The notes beneath the pieces are model-generated. The model was not told the origin of the DNA, did not search any database, and saw only the letters and a program-made list of their open reading frames with translations. The position numbers and the translations under genes were made by a program. Below are positions 53,393-63,446 of a stretch of 64,000 bases of DNA, piece by piece. This stretch comes from Allorhizobium pseudoryzae. Its GTDB lineage: Bacteria; Pseudomonadota; Alphaproteobacteria; Rhizobiales; Rhizobiaceae. Within the stretch, counting starts at the first letter, position 1; the number at the start of each line of letters is the position of its first letter. The stretch covers positions 2,124,001-2,188,000 of the forward strand of contig NZ_CP049241.1 in assembly GCF_011046245.1 (NCBI RefSeq), given 5' to 3'.

Positions 53393-55105
53393 ATGCCCTA
53401 CAAGATGTCCCGCGCCGCCTATGCCTCGATGTTCGGTCCGACCGTCGGCGACAAGGTGCGGCTCGCCGATACCGAACTCTTCATCGAGGTGGAGAAGGAC
53501 TTTACCGCCTACGGCGACGAAGTGAAGTTCGGCGGCGGCAAGGTGATCCGTGACGGCATGGGCCAGAGCCAGGTGACGCGCGCCGATGGTGCTGTCGATA
53601 CCGTCATCACCAATGCGGTGATCGTCGATCACACCGGCATCATCAAGGCGGATATCGGGCTGAAGGACGGGCGGATCGTCGCGATCGGCAAGGCCGGCAA
53701 TCCGGATACCCAGCCGGGCGTCAACATCATCGTCGGGCCGGGCACGGAAGCGATTGCCGGCGAAGGCAAGATCGTCACCGCCGGCGGCATGGACGCGCAT
53801 ATCCACTTCATCTGCCCGCAGCAGATCGAGGAGGCGCTGATGAGCGGGCTTACCTGCATGCTGGGCGGCGGCACCGGCCCCGCGCACGGCACGCTTGCCA
53901 CCACCTGCACGCCCGGCCCCTGGCATATTGCCCGCATGATCGAGGCGGCAGATGCCTTCCCGATGAACCTCGCCTTTGCCGGCAAGGGCAATGCCTCGCT
54001 GCCCGGCGCGCTCGAGGAAATGGTGCTCGGCGGCGCCACCTCGCTGAAACTGCACGAGGATTGGGGCACAACGCCCGGCGCCATCGATTGCTGCCTCTCG
54101 GTTGCCGATCAATACGACGTGCAGGTGATGATCCATACCGACACGCTGAACGAAAGCGGTTTCGTGGAAGATACGGTCGGCGCCATCAAGGGCCGCACCA
54201 TCCATGCCTTCCACACGGAAGGCGCCGGCGGTGGCCATGCGCCGGACATCATCAAGATCTGCGGTCAGCCGAACGTCATTCCGTCCTCCACCAATCCGAC
54301 GCGGCCCTATACTGTCAATACGCTCGCCGAACATCTCGACATGCTGATGGTCTGCCATCACCTGTCGCCGTCGATCCCGGAAGACATCGCCTTTGCCGAA
54401 AGCCGCATCCGCAAGGAAACGATCGCGGCGGAAGACATTCTCCACGATATCGGCGCCTTTTCGATCATCTCGTCGGACAGCCAGGCCATGGGCCGCGTCG
54501 GCGAGGTGATCATCCGCACCTGGCAGACGGCTGACAAGATGAAGCGCCAGCGCGGCAGCCTGCCCGGCGAGACCGGCGACAACGACAACCTGCGTGTGCG
54601 CCGCTATGTCGCGAAATACACGATCAACCCGGCGATCGCGCATGGCGTCTCCCACGAGATCGGCTCTATCGAAATCGGCAAGCGTGCCGACCTCGTGATC
54701 TGGAACCCGGCCTTTTTCGGCGTGAAGCCGGACATGGTGCTGATGGGCGGCGTGATTGCGGCTGCCCCGATGGGCGATCCGAACGCCTCCATCCCGACGC
54801 CGCAGCCGGTGCATTACCGCCCGATGTTCGGTGCCTATGGCAAGGCGCGCACGAATTCGTCCGTCACTTTCGTGTCCCAGGCTTCGCTCGATGCAGGCCT
54901 TGCCGGAAGACTCGGCGTTGCCAAGCAGCTGGTGGCGGTGAAGAACACCCGCGGCGGCATTTCCAAGAAGTCGATGATCCTCAACGACCTGACACCGCAT
55001 ATCGAGGTGGACCCGGAAACCTACGAAGTGCGCGCCGATGGCGAACTTCTGACCTGCGAACCGGCGACCGTGCTGCCGATGGCGCAGCGGTATTTCCTGT
55101 TCTGA
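53393..55105 (+). CDS. ureC: Urease alpha subunit
   Basis: 570 residues from ATG 53393. All nickel-site residues are visible: H136 and H138 in GMDAHIHF, the carbamylated K219 in [10 protein letters not shown]248 in VMIHTD, H274 in [14 protein letters not shown] and D362 in [10 protein letters not shown]. The active-site flap reads [12 protein letters not shown] with C321 and H322/H323; it has Ser where many ureases have Asp. The enzyme hydrolyses urea to ammonia and carbamate in the cytoplasm. Confidence 0.98.
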   Translation: MPYKMSRAAYASMFGPTVGDKVRLADTELFIEVEKDFTAYGDEVKFGGGKVIRDGMGQSQVTRADGAVDTVITNAVIVDHTGIIKADIGLKDGRIVAIGKAGNPDTQPGVNIIVGPGTEAIAGEGKIVTAGGMDAHIHFICPQQIEEALMSGLTCMLGGGTGPAHGTLATTCTPGPWHIARMIEAADAFPMNLAFAGKGNASLPGALEEMVLGGATSLKLHEDWGTTPGAIDCCLSVADQYDVQVMIHTDTLNESGFVEDTVGAIKGRTIHAFHTEGAGGGHAPDIIKICGQPNVIPSSTNPTRPYTVNTLAEHLDMLMVCHHLSPSIPEDIAFAESRIRKETIAAEDILHDIGAFSIISSDSQAMGRVGEVIIRTWQTADKMKRQRGSLPGETGDNDNLRVRRYVAKYTINPAIAHGVSHEIGSIEIGKRADLVIWNPAFFGVKPDMVLMGGVIAAAPMGDPNASIPTPQPVHYRPMFGAYGKARTNSSVTFVSQASLDAGLAGRLGVAKQLVAVKNTRGGISKKSMILNDLTPHIEVDPETYEVRADGELLTCEPATVLPMAQRYFLF

Positions 55106-55149
55106 GGAGCCCCTTTTGGCGGGCGGATGGTCTGTGATAGAATGCTGCC

Positions 55150-55422
55150 ATGAGCACCAAAGAGACGGTCAGCATCGACGGTGATTTGAAAAAGCGTCTC
55201 GCAGTCATTGCGGAACGCGAAGGCTCGACCGTCTCTGAACTGGCGGAAGGCGTTTTGCGGCTTCATGCGGAAGATGTGGAACGCCAGGAGGCCGAATTTG
55301 CCGAAGATGATCGGCGATGGGCGCGATATCTGGAGACCGGTGAATCGATTTCTCTTGAGGATATGAAGACAGAATTGCGAGCTCTTGCCGATGAAGCGGG
55401 GCGCAAGGCAAGATCAGCTTGA
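55150..55422 (+). CDS. Ribbon-helix-helix antitoxin-like protein
   Basis: 90 residues. The N-terminus (ETVSIDGDLKKRLAVIAEREGSTVSELAE) is a CopG/RHH DNA-binding fold. The tail is acidic and helical (GESISLEDMKTELRALADE), as in antitoxins of RelE/ParE toxins. No toxin follows: directly after the stop is only a 12-codon frame beginning ATA GTG CGT, then the next gene. It lies between ureC and ureE, breaking the urease operon. Confidence 0.7.
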   Translation: MSTKETVSIDGDLKKRLAVIAEREGSTVSELAEGVLRLHAEDVERQEAEFAEDDRRWARYLETGESISLEDMKTELRALADEAGRKARSA

Positions 55423-55449
55423 TAGTGCGTGTCATGTCAGGGTGGAGCC

Positions 55450-55686
55450 ATGGCTGAAGACATCAACAATCTTGTGCTTGAACACCTGCGCGCCGTCCGC
55501 GCGGACATCCGCGACATGCGGGAGAGCCTGCGTGAGCAGGGCAGCCGCCTGACCCGGATCGAATTGGGGCTTGCCGGTCTTCGCCGAGATCAGGGAACTG
55601 ATGCAGAAGGCGTTGCAGAGATGGGGCTGGATCGTCTCACCGACAAGATCAACCGGATCGAGCGGCGGCTCGACATCACGGATTGA
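55450..55686 (+). CDS. Small coiled-coil protein of unknown function
   Basis: 78 residues from ATG 55450 (GGTGGAG upstream). It is highly charged and helical, with heptads through VLEHLRAVRADIRDMRESLREQ and DRLTDKINRIERRLDI. No catalytic motif is seen. Similar short coiled-coil proteins occur next to toxin–antitoxin genes in rhizobia. An in-frame start at 55429 is also possible. Confidence 0.6.
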   Translation: MAEDINNLVLEHLRAVRADIRDMRESLREQGSRLTRIELGLAGLRRDQGTDAEGVAEMGLDRLTDKINRIERRLDITD

Positions 55687-55864
55687 TGAGCAACCGTGCG
55701 GCCCCTCTGCCATGATCACACCGCATAGCCGCTATGCGCGGGTGTTGAAATCACCGTTCTATGCTGCACTGCACGCAAAGACCGGTTAAAATACCTCCTG
55801 TTTTTCCGCTGCCGGTTTCTTTTCCGATGCGGCGGCATCTATCGGTTTTTACAGGAGACGATCC

Positions 55865-56404
55865 ATGCTCATTGGCCGCAAAGTGCCTGACGTGACCTTC
55901 CGCACGCGCGTTCGCGATGAAGCGATCGGCGGCCCCAATCCGTTCCGCTGGCAGGATGTCACCTCGGCGGATTATTTTGGCGGCAAGCGCGTCGTGCTGT
56001 TCTCGCTGCCGGGCGCCTTCACGCCCACCTGCTCGACCTTCCAGCTACCGGATTTCGAAAAGCTCTATCCGGAGTTCCAGGCGGAAGGCATCGACGAGAT
56101 CTACTGCATCTCCGTCAACGATGCCTTTGTGATGAATGCCTGGGGCAAGTCGCAGGGTCTCGACAACGTCAAGCTCATTCCGGATGGTTCCGGCGAGTTC
56201 ACCCGCAAGATGGGCATGCTGGTGCGCAAGGATAATCTTGGCTTCGGCCTTCGCTCCTGGCGGTATGCGGCCGTGATCAACAACCTGGTGGTGGAGCAGT
56301 GGTTCGAGGAAGAAGGCTTCTCCGACAACTGCGAGACCGATCCTTACGGCGTCTCCTCACCGCAGAACATTCTCGAGACCCTGCGCCGCAAGCAGGCCGC
56401 CTGA
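55865..56404 (+). CDS. Peroxiredoxin (Prx5 type)
   Basis: 179 residues. The thioredoxin-fold peroxidase has the Prx5 active-site motif PGAFTPTCS with the peroxidatic C56, plus [17 protein letters not shown] and [13 protein letters not shown]. It reduces peroxides with glutathione or thioredoxin as donor. AGGAG lies five bases upstream of the start. Why it sits between ureC and ureE is not clear. Confidence 0.93.
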   Translation: MLIGRKVPDVTFRTRVRDEAIGGPNPFRWQDVTSADYFGGKRVVLFSLPGAFTPTCSTFQLPDFEKLYPEFQAEGIDEIYCISVNDAFVMNAWGKSQGLDNVKLIPDGSGEFTRKMGMLVRKDNLGFGLRSWRYAAVINNLVVEQWFEEEGFSDNCETDPYGVSSPQNILETLRRKQAA

Positions 56405-56528
56405 GGATTGTATTCGGGTCGGGCGGTTTTATCCGCCGGCCCCCCTATGCCTGTGCATCGCAAAAATGCCGCTTGTCATGCGGACCTTGCTTGGCAATGA
56501 TGCCGGCCATCATCACAGGAACAATCCC

Positions 56529-57044
56529 ATGCAGCATGTCCATTCCTTTCGCCCGGCCGGCGAGATCACCGATCCGCCCGTCGATACCGTCACGCTTCCG
56601 CATGACCTGCGGCACCTGCGCCGCAAGCTCCTGCATCTCTCCAATGGCGACATGGTGATGCTGGATCTGAAGGAGGCCGTGCTGTTTCATGATGGCGACC
56701 GGCTGGTGCTGGACAATGGCGATACGGTGGAGGTGAAGGCGGCGGCGGAAAAGCTGTTCGAGGTGAAGGCGCGCAATCCGCTTCACCTCATCGAACTCGC
56801 CTGGCATCTCGGCAACCGGCATCTCTCGGCGCAGATCGAGGAGGGGCGTATCCTGATCCTGCGCGATCACGTGATCCGCTCGATGCTGGAGGGCCTCGGT
56901 GCGAGCGTCACGGAGGTCGAGGAAGCCTTCCAGCCGGCCCGCGGCGCCTATCACAGCCATGGTTCGCACGGTCATTCTCATGATCACGGCCACCAGCACG
57001 ACCATGGCCACGATCATTCCCATGGCCATCATCACCCCGATTGA
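56529..57044 (+). CDS. ureE: Urease accessory protein UreE (nickel chaperone)
   Basis: 171 residues from ATG 56529 (AGGAA upstream). UreE delivers nickel to the UreDFG–apo-urease complex. The N-terminal peptide-binding domain is followed by the nickel-binding domain with [18 protein letters not shown] and [16 protein letters not shown]. The C-terminus is a histidine-rich nickel store (alternating His, Gly and Asp from about residue 143). Confidence 0.94.
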   Translation: MQHVHSFRPAGEITDPPVDTVTLPHDLRHLRRKLLHLSNGDMVMLDLKEAVLFHDGDRLVLDNGDTVEVKAAAEKLFEVKARNPLHLIELAWHLGNRHLSAQIEEGRILILRDHVIRSMLEGLGASVTEVEEAFQPARGAYHSHGSHGHSHDHGHQHDHGHDHSHGHHHPD

Positions 57045-57050
57045 GGCGCC

Positions 57051-57722
57051 ATGAGCGCTTCCTCCGACATGCAGGCCCTGCTGCGGCTGATGGCGTGGCT
57101 CTCGCCGGCCTTTCCGGTCGGCGGCTTTGCCTATTCCGGCGGACTGGAGCGGGCGGTGCATGACCGTCTGGTGACGGATGCCGCCGGACTGGAGGGGTGG
57201 TTCTCGACGCTGCTGCGTTGCGGCACGTTGTGGAACGATGCGGTCCTGCTTGCCGCCGCAGCGGCTGCGAACGGAGAGGGCGAAACACTGGCCGAGCTCT
57301 CTGAACTGGGGCTGGCGCTGGCCGGGTCTGCCGAACGGCATCTGGAAACCCTGTCTCTGGGAAAGGCCTTTCTTTCCGCCGCAACCGCCTGGCCGCATCC
57401 TGTCTTCGAGGCCCTGCCGAAGGACTGTCCCTATCCGGTGGCGGTCGGTGCGGTGGCCTCTGCGCATGGGATCCAGCCGGCGCAGGCGGTTGCCGCCTTC
57501 CTGCATGCCGGGCTTTCGCAAGGCGTGTCCGCCGGCATCCGGCTCGGCGTCTGCGGCCAGCAGCAGGGTGTGGAGATCCTTGCACGCCTCGAGCCGCTGA
57601 TGGCAGAGATGGCGGAACGGGCGGCGCGGGCAAATCTCGATGACCTCGGCACCGCCACCGTCCAGGCGGATATCGCCTCGCTCCGGCACGAGACGCAGGT
57701 CTCGCGCCTCTTCCGGTCCTGA
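57051..57722 (+). CDS. ureF: Urease accessory protein UreF
   Basis: 223 residues, six bases after ureE. All-helical UreF signatures: WLSPAFPVGGFAYSGGLERAVHD and ERHLETLSLGKAFLSA, with VRLG/IRLG-type helix GISAGIRLGVCGQQQG near the end. UreF gates the GTPase UreG in the nickel-insertion complex. Confidence 0.94.
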   Translation: MSASSDMQALLRLMAWLSPAFPVGGFAYSGGLERAVHDRLVTDAAGLEGWFSTLLRCGTLWNDAVLLAAAAAANGEGETLAELSELGLALAGSAERHLETLSLGKAFLSAATAWPHPVFEALPKDCPYPVAVGAVASAHGIQPAQAVAAFLHAGLSQGVSAGIRLGVCGQQQGVEILARLEPLMAEMAERAARANLDDLGTATVQADIASLRHETQVSRLFRS

Positions 57723-57806
57723 CGACCGGTCAACGTTTTGTCGCCTTGTGCGGCGCAGCGGCGGCGTTATGCTGCCGTCATGGATTTGTGGAAAGGCATG
57801 GACAAG

Positions 57807-58419
<613 letters not shown>

Positions 58420-58427
<8 letters not shown>

Positions 58428-59238
58428 CGGTCGACGCTTCGGCTCTTATGAGGTTACAGTACTGATTGACGGTGTCTACAAGGCGCCGATCGAGCATCTT
58501 GCGCATGCCAGCAGCGAGACGGTGCGGGATGCCGCGGTCGCCGCCTGGGCCGAGCCCACCGTGGATATGGACGTCAACCTTTTCCTGCTTCGCGGACCGG
58601 ATGGTGTGACCTTGGTCGATGCGGGCACGGGGCCGTTCTGGGGGCCGCAACTGGGCCTTGGCCGGGCAGCGCTTGCAGACGCTGGCGTGCAGCCGGAGGA
58701 TGTCAAGCGCGTGCTGATCACCCATCTGCACGGCGACCACGCGCTGGGACTGTTTGCCGATGACGGCGCTTATTTTCCGAAGGCGGAGATCGTCGTGCCG
58801 AAGCCGGATCTCGACTTCTTCGGCAATAGCGCGTTGAAGGAAACGGTGCCGACCTATCGGCGTGGCGGGTTTGATATCGCGGCCCGCCTCTTGGCAACCT
58901 ATGGCGAGCGGGTCAAGCCGGTGCCGGAAGGTCCCGTGCTGCCGGAGATCGAAGCGATCGCCATGCCTGGTCATACGCCCGGCCATTTCGGTTATCTCAT
59001 CGGCAAAGGGGCGGAGCGGCTTGTTCTCTGGGGCGATCTGGTGCACGCACCGGCCCTGCAACTCGACGATCCGGATTTCTGCTTCATTTATGATGCCGAT
59101 GCCGCCCAAGGGGCCGCAAGCCGCCGGTCGATCTTCGCGCGTGCCGCCGAGGAGCGCTGGGTGGCGTCCGGCGGGCACGTCTCCGGTTTCGTGCATGTGG
59201 AGAGGGCGGGTGACGTCTGGCGTTTCACGCCGGCCTGA
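58420..59238 (+). CDS. MBL-fold metallohydrolase
   Basis: 272 residues from ATG 58420, overlapping the ureG stop by eight bases, so it is coupled to the urease operon. Metal ligands of the metallo-β-lactamase fold are in [26 protein letters not shown] (second His) and the Asp in [11 protein letters not shown]. Members include lactonases and glyoxalase-II-like enzymes; the substrate is unknown. Confidence 0.85.
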
Positions 59239-59279
59239 CACCCGACCATCCTGGCCGAAGCCTTGTTCTGCCGGGTGCC

Positions 59280-59966
59280 TCAGATTTCCTTCAAGGCGTC
59301 CACGTCGCCGATCTGGATGACCCGGCCGCGGACGGTGACGCCGGTGCGGCGCAGGGACGAAAAGGCCCGCGACAGCGCCTCGGGCGCCAGCCCCAGCATG
59401 CCGGCCAGAAGGCTCTTCTGGAAGGGCAGCCGGATGGAGGTCGGGCCGTTCTCATTGGTGCAGCGGGCGAGCAGATAATCGGCCACGCGCTGCGGCGCGG
59501 TGTGCAGCCGGTCGTTCACCACGCAATCCATCGTCGACAGCAGATGGTCGGAGAGGGTCGCCATGATCGCTTTGGCCACGGTCGGATCCTGTTCGGCGAG
59601 TTCGCGCACGTCCTGCATGTCAAAGCGGGCCAGCATGACATTTTCGGCGGCCTGTGCGTTGAAGCGATACTTGTCGCCGCCATAGATCAGGCATTCGGCA
59701 AACATGTCGCCCGGGCCGCAGATGCGGATGTCGGCCTGCCGGCCATCGCGGCTGACCCGGTAGAGGCGGACATAACCGCTTAGCAGGCAGTAGAAGGAAA
59801 GCGCCTGTTCACCCTCGCGGAAGATGGCGGAGCGCGCCGGCATCGTCGCGATATGCGCGCCATCCAGCATTTTCGATGACGCCACCGGGGACAGCGCGCG
59901 GATGAAACTCGTCTTTGACAGAAGAGTGCGCTCCCGTTGATTTGCCCTGTGATTTCTGTCCAGCAT
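59280..59966 (-). CDS. Crp/Fnr-family transcriptional regulator
   Basis: 228 residues from ATG 59966 (GGGGAG nine bases upstream). An N-terminal cyclic-nucleotide-like β-roll (ILREGEQALSFYCLLSGYVRL region, about 40–120) is followed by a long dimerisation helix and a C-terminal winged helix-turn-helix. The recognition helix LAPEALSRAFSSLR keeps the E-x-x-S-R pattern of FNR/DNR/FixK proteins, which read TTGA...TCAA. No FNR-type N-terminal Cys cluster is present, so it is closer to DNR/NnrR or FixK types. A matching box lies 81–94 bases upstream. Confidence 0.9.
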   Translation of the reverse strand: MLDRNHRANQRERTLLSKTSFIRALSPVASSKMLDGAHIATMPARSAIFREGEQALSFYCLLSGYVRLYRVSRDGRQADIRICGPGDMFAECLIYGGDKYRFNAQAAENVMLARFDMQDVRELAEQDPTVAKAIMATLSDHLLSTMDCVVNDRLHTAPQRVADYLLARCTNENGPTSIRLPFQKSLLAGMLGLAPEALSRAFSSLRRTGVTVRGRVIQIGDVDALKEI

Positions 59967-60034
59967 CGCCTGTCGCTCCCCTTGCGCGTCATGTCCTTCG
60001 GACTTGCGAACGGGAATGAGATTAGCACCACGCG

Positions 60035-60069
60035 AAAAGGCCCAATTTGACATCGATCAAACTGGGCCT
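60035..60069 (-). promoter_or_regulatory. FNR-type box embedded in a terminator hairpin
   Basis: TTGAC-ATCG-ATCAA (60047–60060) fits the FNR/FixK/DNR consensus TTGAY-N4-RTCAA exactly. It forms the core of a larger hairpin on the minus strand: a 14-base stem (60069–60056 with 60051–60038, two G·U pairs), loop CGAT, then TTTT. This is where a terminator for the upstream RND operon (stop at 60095) would lie. One element may serve both roles. Confidence 0.65.
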
Positions 60070-60094
60070 CCCGAAAGATTAATTTTCTGTCTTC

Positions 60095-63000
60095 TTATTC
60101 AGCCGCAAGTGGTGGCAGCCTCAGCACGTTGTTGCCGGCGGAATGCGCCGCGCGCCCGTGTTCGTCAGGTGCCGATTTCGTCGTCAGGCTGTCCAGCTTT
60201 TCCTGCAGGGCGGCGATCTTGCGCTCGTTATCGCGGGCGACGCGGCTTAGTTCCTCATCCGACAGAACCTCTTCCTCCACCTCCTTCTTGCCGACGAAGC
60301 GGCTGAAGATGCGGCTGAGAATGCGGGATACGTCGTCCATGATCAGGAAGAAGGCCGGGACGACCACGAGGCTGAGCACCGTCGAGACGATGATGCCGCC
60401 GATGACGGCGATCGCCATCGGCGAGCGGAAGGAGCCGCCTTCGCCGACGCCGAGCGCGGACGGCAGCATGCCGGCCGACATGGCGATCGAGGTCATGATG
60501 ATCGGGCGGGCGCGCTTGCGCCCGGCCTCCACCATGGCGGCAACCCGCTCCATGCCGTGACGGCGCATCTCGATGGCGAAATCGACCAGCAGGATGGCGT
60601 TCTTCGTCACGATGCCCATCAGCATCAGGATGCCAATAAGGACCGGCATCGAGAGCGCATTGTTGGTGACGATCAGCCCGACCGCCACGCCGCCGATGGC
60701 AAGCGGCAGCGAGAACAGGATGGTGAAGGGCTGGATCACGTCCTTGAACAGCAGGATCAGCACCACCAGCACCAGAAGCAGGCCAAGCAGCATGGCATTG
60801 GCAAAGCCCTGCACCATTTCCGCCTGGATCTTGGCGTCACCGCTTTCAGCGAGCCGCACCGTTGGCGGAAGGTCGGTTTCTTCGACGATGCGCTTGAACT
60901 CGGCGGTTGCCGTATCAAGTGCGGTACCCTGCGGGATGTCCGAACCGATCGAGACGACGCGGCTGCGGTTGTTGCGCTTGATCGAGCTCGGGCCTTCCGA
61001 ATAGTCGATATCCGCCACGCTCGACAAGGGAACGGTGGTGCCGCTGGCCGTCTTGATCTTCAGGTTGCGGATCGCCTGCAGGTCGCGCCGAACGTCGAGC
61101 GAGGCCTGCGAGCGGATCGGGATCAGGCGGTTATCGAGCGAGATCTTCGGCAGGGCCGCGTCCACGTCGCCGATCGTTGCGACACGCACGGTTTCGGAAA
61201 TCTGCTGTGGCGTGATGCCAAGCCGGGCCGCCTCGTCCTTGCGGGGACGGATCTGCAGTTCCGGACGGGGAAGGGCGCCTTCGGACGAGACGTTGGCAAG
61301 CACCGGCGATGCGCGCAGCCGGCTTTCGAGCTTGGCCACCGCATCGTCCAGCTGCTCGCTGTTGCTGGCGAGGAAGTTGAACGAGAGTTCGCGTTCGCCG
61401 CGGTCGTTGAGCTTGGTGATGCGCACATCCGGCACGGCGCGGACCTTGGAGAAGATTTCCTCCTCGATTTCCCATTGCGGACGCGTGCGGCCCTCGATCT
61501 TCATCTTCGGAACATACTGGCCGACGACCGGCAGTCCGCCCAGTCCCTTGTTGACCAGCGTCTTCAGCAGCGAGTGCTCGATGTTGCCGAGGATCACGTT
61601 GACGGTTGCGCGGCGCAGTTCGAGATCGCCCTTCGGCGAGGCGCCGCCGAGAATGAAGACGCTTTCCACGCCTTCCATCGGCCGGATGATATCGTAGAGC
61701 GCATTCGTCGTGGCCGAGGTCTCGTCCAGCGTCGCATTCGGCGGCAGTTCGACCGAAAGCGTGATGCGGGAGCGGTCTTCCGGCGGCAGGAAGCTGCCCG
61801 GCACCTGCATCAGCAGCATGATCGAGCCGATGAGGAAGGCGATGGCGCCGGCAAGCGTCGCGTAGCGCATGTACCAGCGCCTCGTCGTGCCGGTCACCAG
61901 GCGCGTATAGGCCTTCATGATCCGGCCGTCATTGTCATGGTGGTCATCCATCGCGTCTTCGGCGCGCATCAGGTAGGCGGCCATCAGGGGTGTGATGAGA
62001 CGCGCCACCAGCAGCGAGAAGAAGACGGATATCGCCACCGTCAGGCCGAACTGGATGAAATACTGGCCGGGAATGCCCGGCATGAAGGAGACGGGCACGA
62101 AGACGGCGATGATGGTGAAGCTGGTCGCTATGACCGCGAGGCCGATCTCGTCGGCTGCATCAAGGGCTGCACGATAAGGGGTTTTGCCCATCTTGATGTG
62201 GCGGGCGATGTTTTCCACCTCGACGATCGCGTCATCGACGAGGATGCCGGTCGCGAGTGTGAGCGCCAGGAAGCTGACGAGGTTCAGCGAGAAGCCGAGC
62301 AGGTCCATGACCCAGAAGGTCGGGATGGCCGAGAGCGGCAAAGCAATCGCCGAAATCAGCGTGGCGCGCCAGTTGCGCAGGAAGAGCAGCACCACGATGA
62401 CGGCGAGGATCGCCCCCTCGATCAGGGTGTGGATCGCGGCCTCGTAATTGCCGTAGGTGAAGTAGACGGAATCATCCACCATCTGGATGTTGACGTCCGG
62501 ATTGCTTTTGCGGATCTGGTCCAGCTGCGTCGCGACCGTCTCGGCCACGGAGACTTCGCTGGCACCCTTGGCGCGGAACACGGCGAAGGTGACGGTCGGT
62601 TCGCCGTTGAAGCGCGAGAAGCTCTTCGGTTCTTGGTAGGTGTCGTTGACCGTGCCCAGATCGGAAAGCTTGACGAAGCGGCCGTTGGACAGGGCGATCG
62701 TGGTATTAGCGAGGTCCGCGACGCTGCGCGCATCGCCGAGCGTGCGGATGCTTTGCTCGTTGCCGCCCACCTGGCCGCGGCCGGAGCCGAGATCGACGTT
62801 GACGCTGCGCAACTGGGCGTTCACGTCCGGCGCGGTGATGCCGTAGGAATTCAGCTTGGCCGGGTCGAGCGCCACGCGGACTTCTCGGTCGGCGCCGCCG
62901 TACCGGTCGATGCGGCCGATGCCAGGCTGCCCCTGCAGGGACCGCTTGACTGTGTCGTCCACGAACCAGGAAAGTTCCTCAAGCGTCATGTTGGGGGAGG

Positions 63001-63430
63001 AGACGGCAAAGGTCTGGATCGCCTGGCCTTCGACATCCACCTTGGAGACGATCGGTTCATCGACGGAGGCGGGGAGATCGCCGCGGATGCGGTCGATCGC
63101 GTCCTTGACGTCCTGCACGGCCTCTTCCGTCGGCTTTTCGATGCGGAAGAGCACGGCGGTGGTGGACTGTCCGTCGGTAACGGTGGAGGTGATTTCATCG
63201 ACGCCGCTGATCGAGGCGACGGCGTCTTCCACCTCCTTCGTCACCTGCATTTCGAGTTCCGAGGGCGAAGCGCCGCTCTGGGTGACGGTAATGGAGACGA
63301 CCGGAACGTCGATGTTCGGGAAGCGGGTGATCGGCAGCGAATTGAATGCACCGATGCCGAGGAAGACCAAGAGCGCGAAAGCGAGCAGCGGCGCAATCGG
63401 GTTGCGGATGGACCAGGCGGAAAAGTTCAT
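60095..63430 (-). CDS. RND-superfamily efflux permease (HAE1 family)
   Basis: 1111 residues with the RND layout: first helix (about 10–30, IAPLLAFALLVFLGIGAFNS), a large periplasmic loop, a helix bundle with the proton-relay Asp pair in ATGILVDDAIVEVENIARH, a second periplasmic loop and a second bundle, then a charged cytoplasmic tail. It exports drugs or other amphiphiles with the adaptor encoded just upstream (16-base gap) and probably an outer-membrane channel. Start ATG 63430. Confidence 0.95.
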   Translation of the reverse strand: MNFSAWSIRNPIAPLLAFALLVFLGIGAFNSLPITRFPNIDVPVVSITVTQSGASPSELEMQVTKEVEDAVASISGVDEITSTVTDGQSTTAVLFRIEKPTEEAVQDVKDAIDRIRGDLPASVDEPIVSKVDVEGQAIQTFAVSSPNMTLEELSWFVDDTVKRSLQGQPGIGRIDRYGGADREVRVALDPAKLNSYGITAPDVNAQLRSVNVDLGSGRGQVGGNEQSIRTLGDARSVADLANTTIALSNGRFVKLSDLGTVNDTYQEPKSFSRFNGEPTVTFAVFRAKGASEVSVAETVATQLDQIRKSNPDVNIQMVDDSVYFTYGNYEAAIHTLIEGAILAVIVVLLFLRNWRATLISAIALPLSAIPTFWVMDLLGFSLNLVSFLALTLATGILVDDAIVEVENIARHIKMGKTPYRAALDAADEIGLAVIATSFTIIAVFVPVSFMPGIPGQYFIQFGLTVAISVFFSLLVARLITPLMAAYLMRAEDAMDDHHDNDGRIMKAYTRLVTGTTRRWYMRYATLAGAIAFLIGSIMLLMQVPGSFLPPEDRSRITLSVELPPNATLDETSATTNALYDIIRPMEGVESVFILGGASPKGDLELRRATVNVILGNIEHSLLKTLVNKGLGGLPVVGQYVPKMKIEGRTRPQWEIEEEIFSKVRAVPDVRITKLNDRGERELSFNFLASNSEQLDDAVAKLESRLRASPVLANVSSEGALPRPELQIRPRKDEAARLGITPQQISETVRVATIGDVDAALPKISLDNRLIPIRSQASLDVRRDLQAIRNLKIKTASGTTVPLSSVADIDYSEGPSSIKRNNRSRVVSIGSDIPQGTALDTATAEFKRIVEETDLPPTVRLAESGDAKIQAEMVQGFANAMLLGLLLVLVVLILLFKDVIQPFTILFSLPLAIGGVAVGLIVTNNALSMPVLIGILMLMGIVTKNAILLVDFAIEMRRHGMERVAAMVEAGRKRARPIIMTSIAMSAGMLPSALGVGEGGSFRSPMAIAVIGGIIVSTVLSLVVVPAFFLIMDDVSRILSRIFSRFVGKKEVEEEVLSDEELSRVARDNERKIAALQEKLDSLTTKSAPDEHGRAAHSAGNNVLRLPPLAAE

Positions 63431-63446
63431 GACGATCTCGTCTCCG

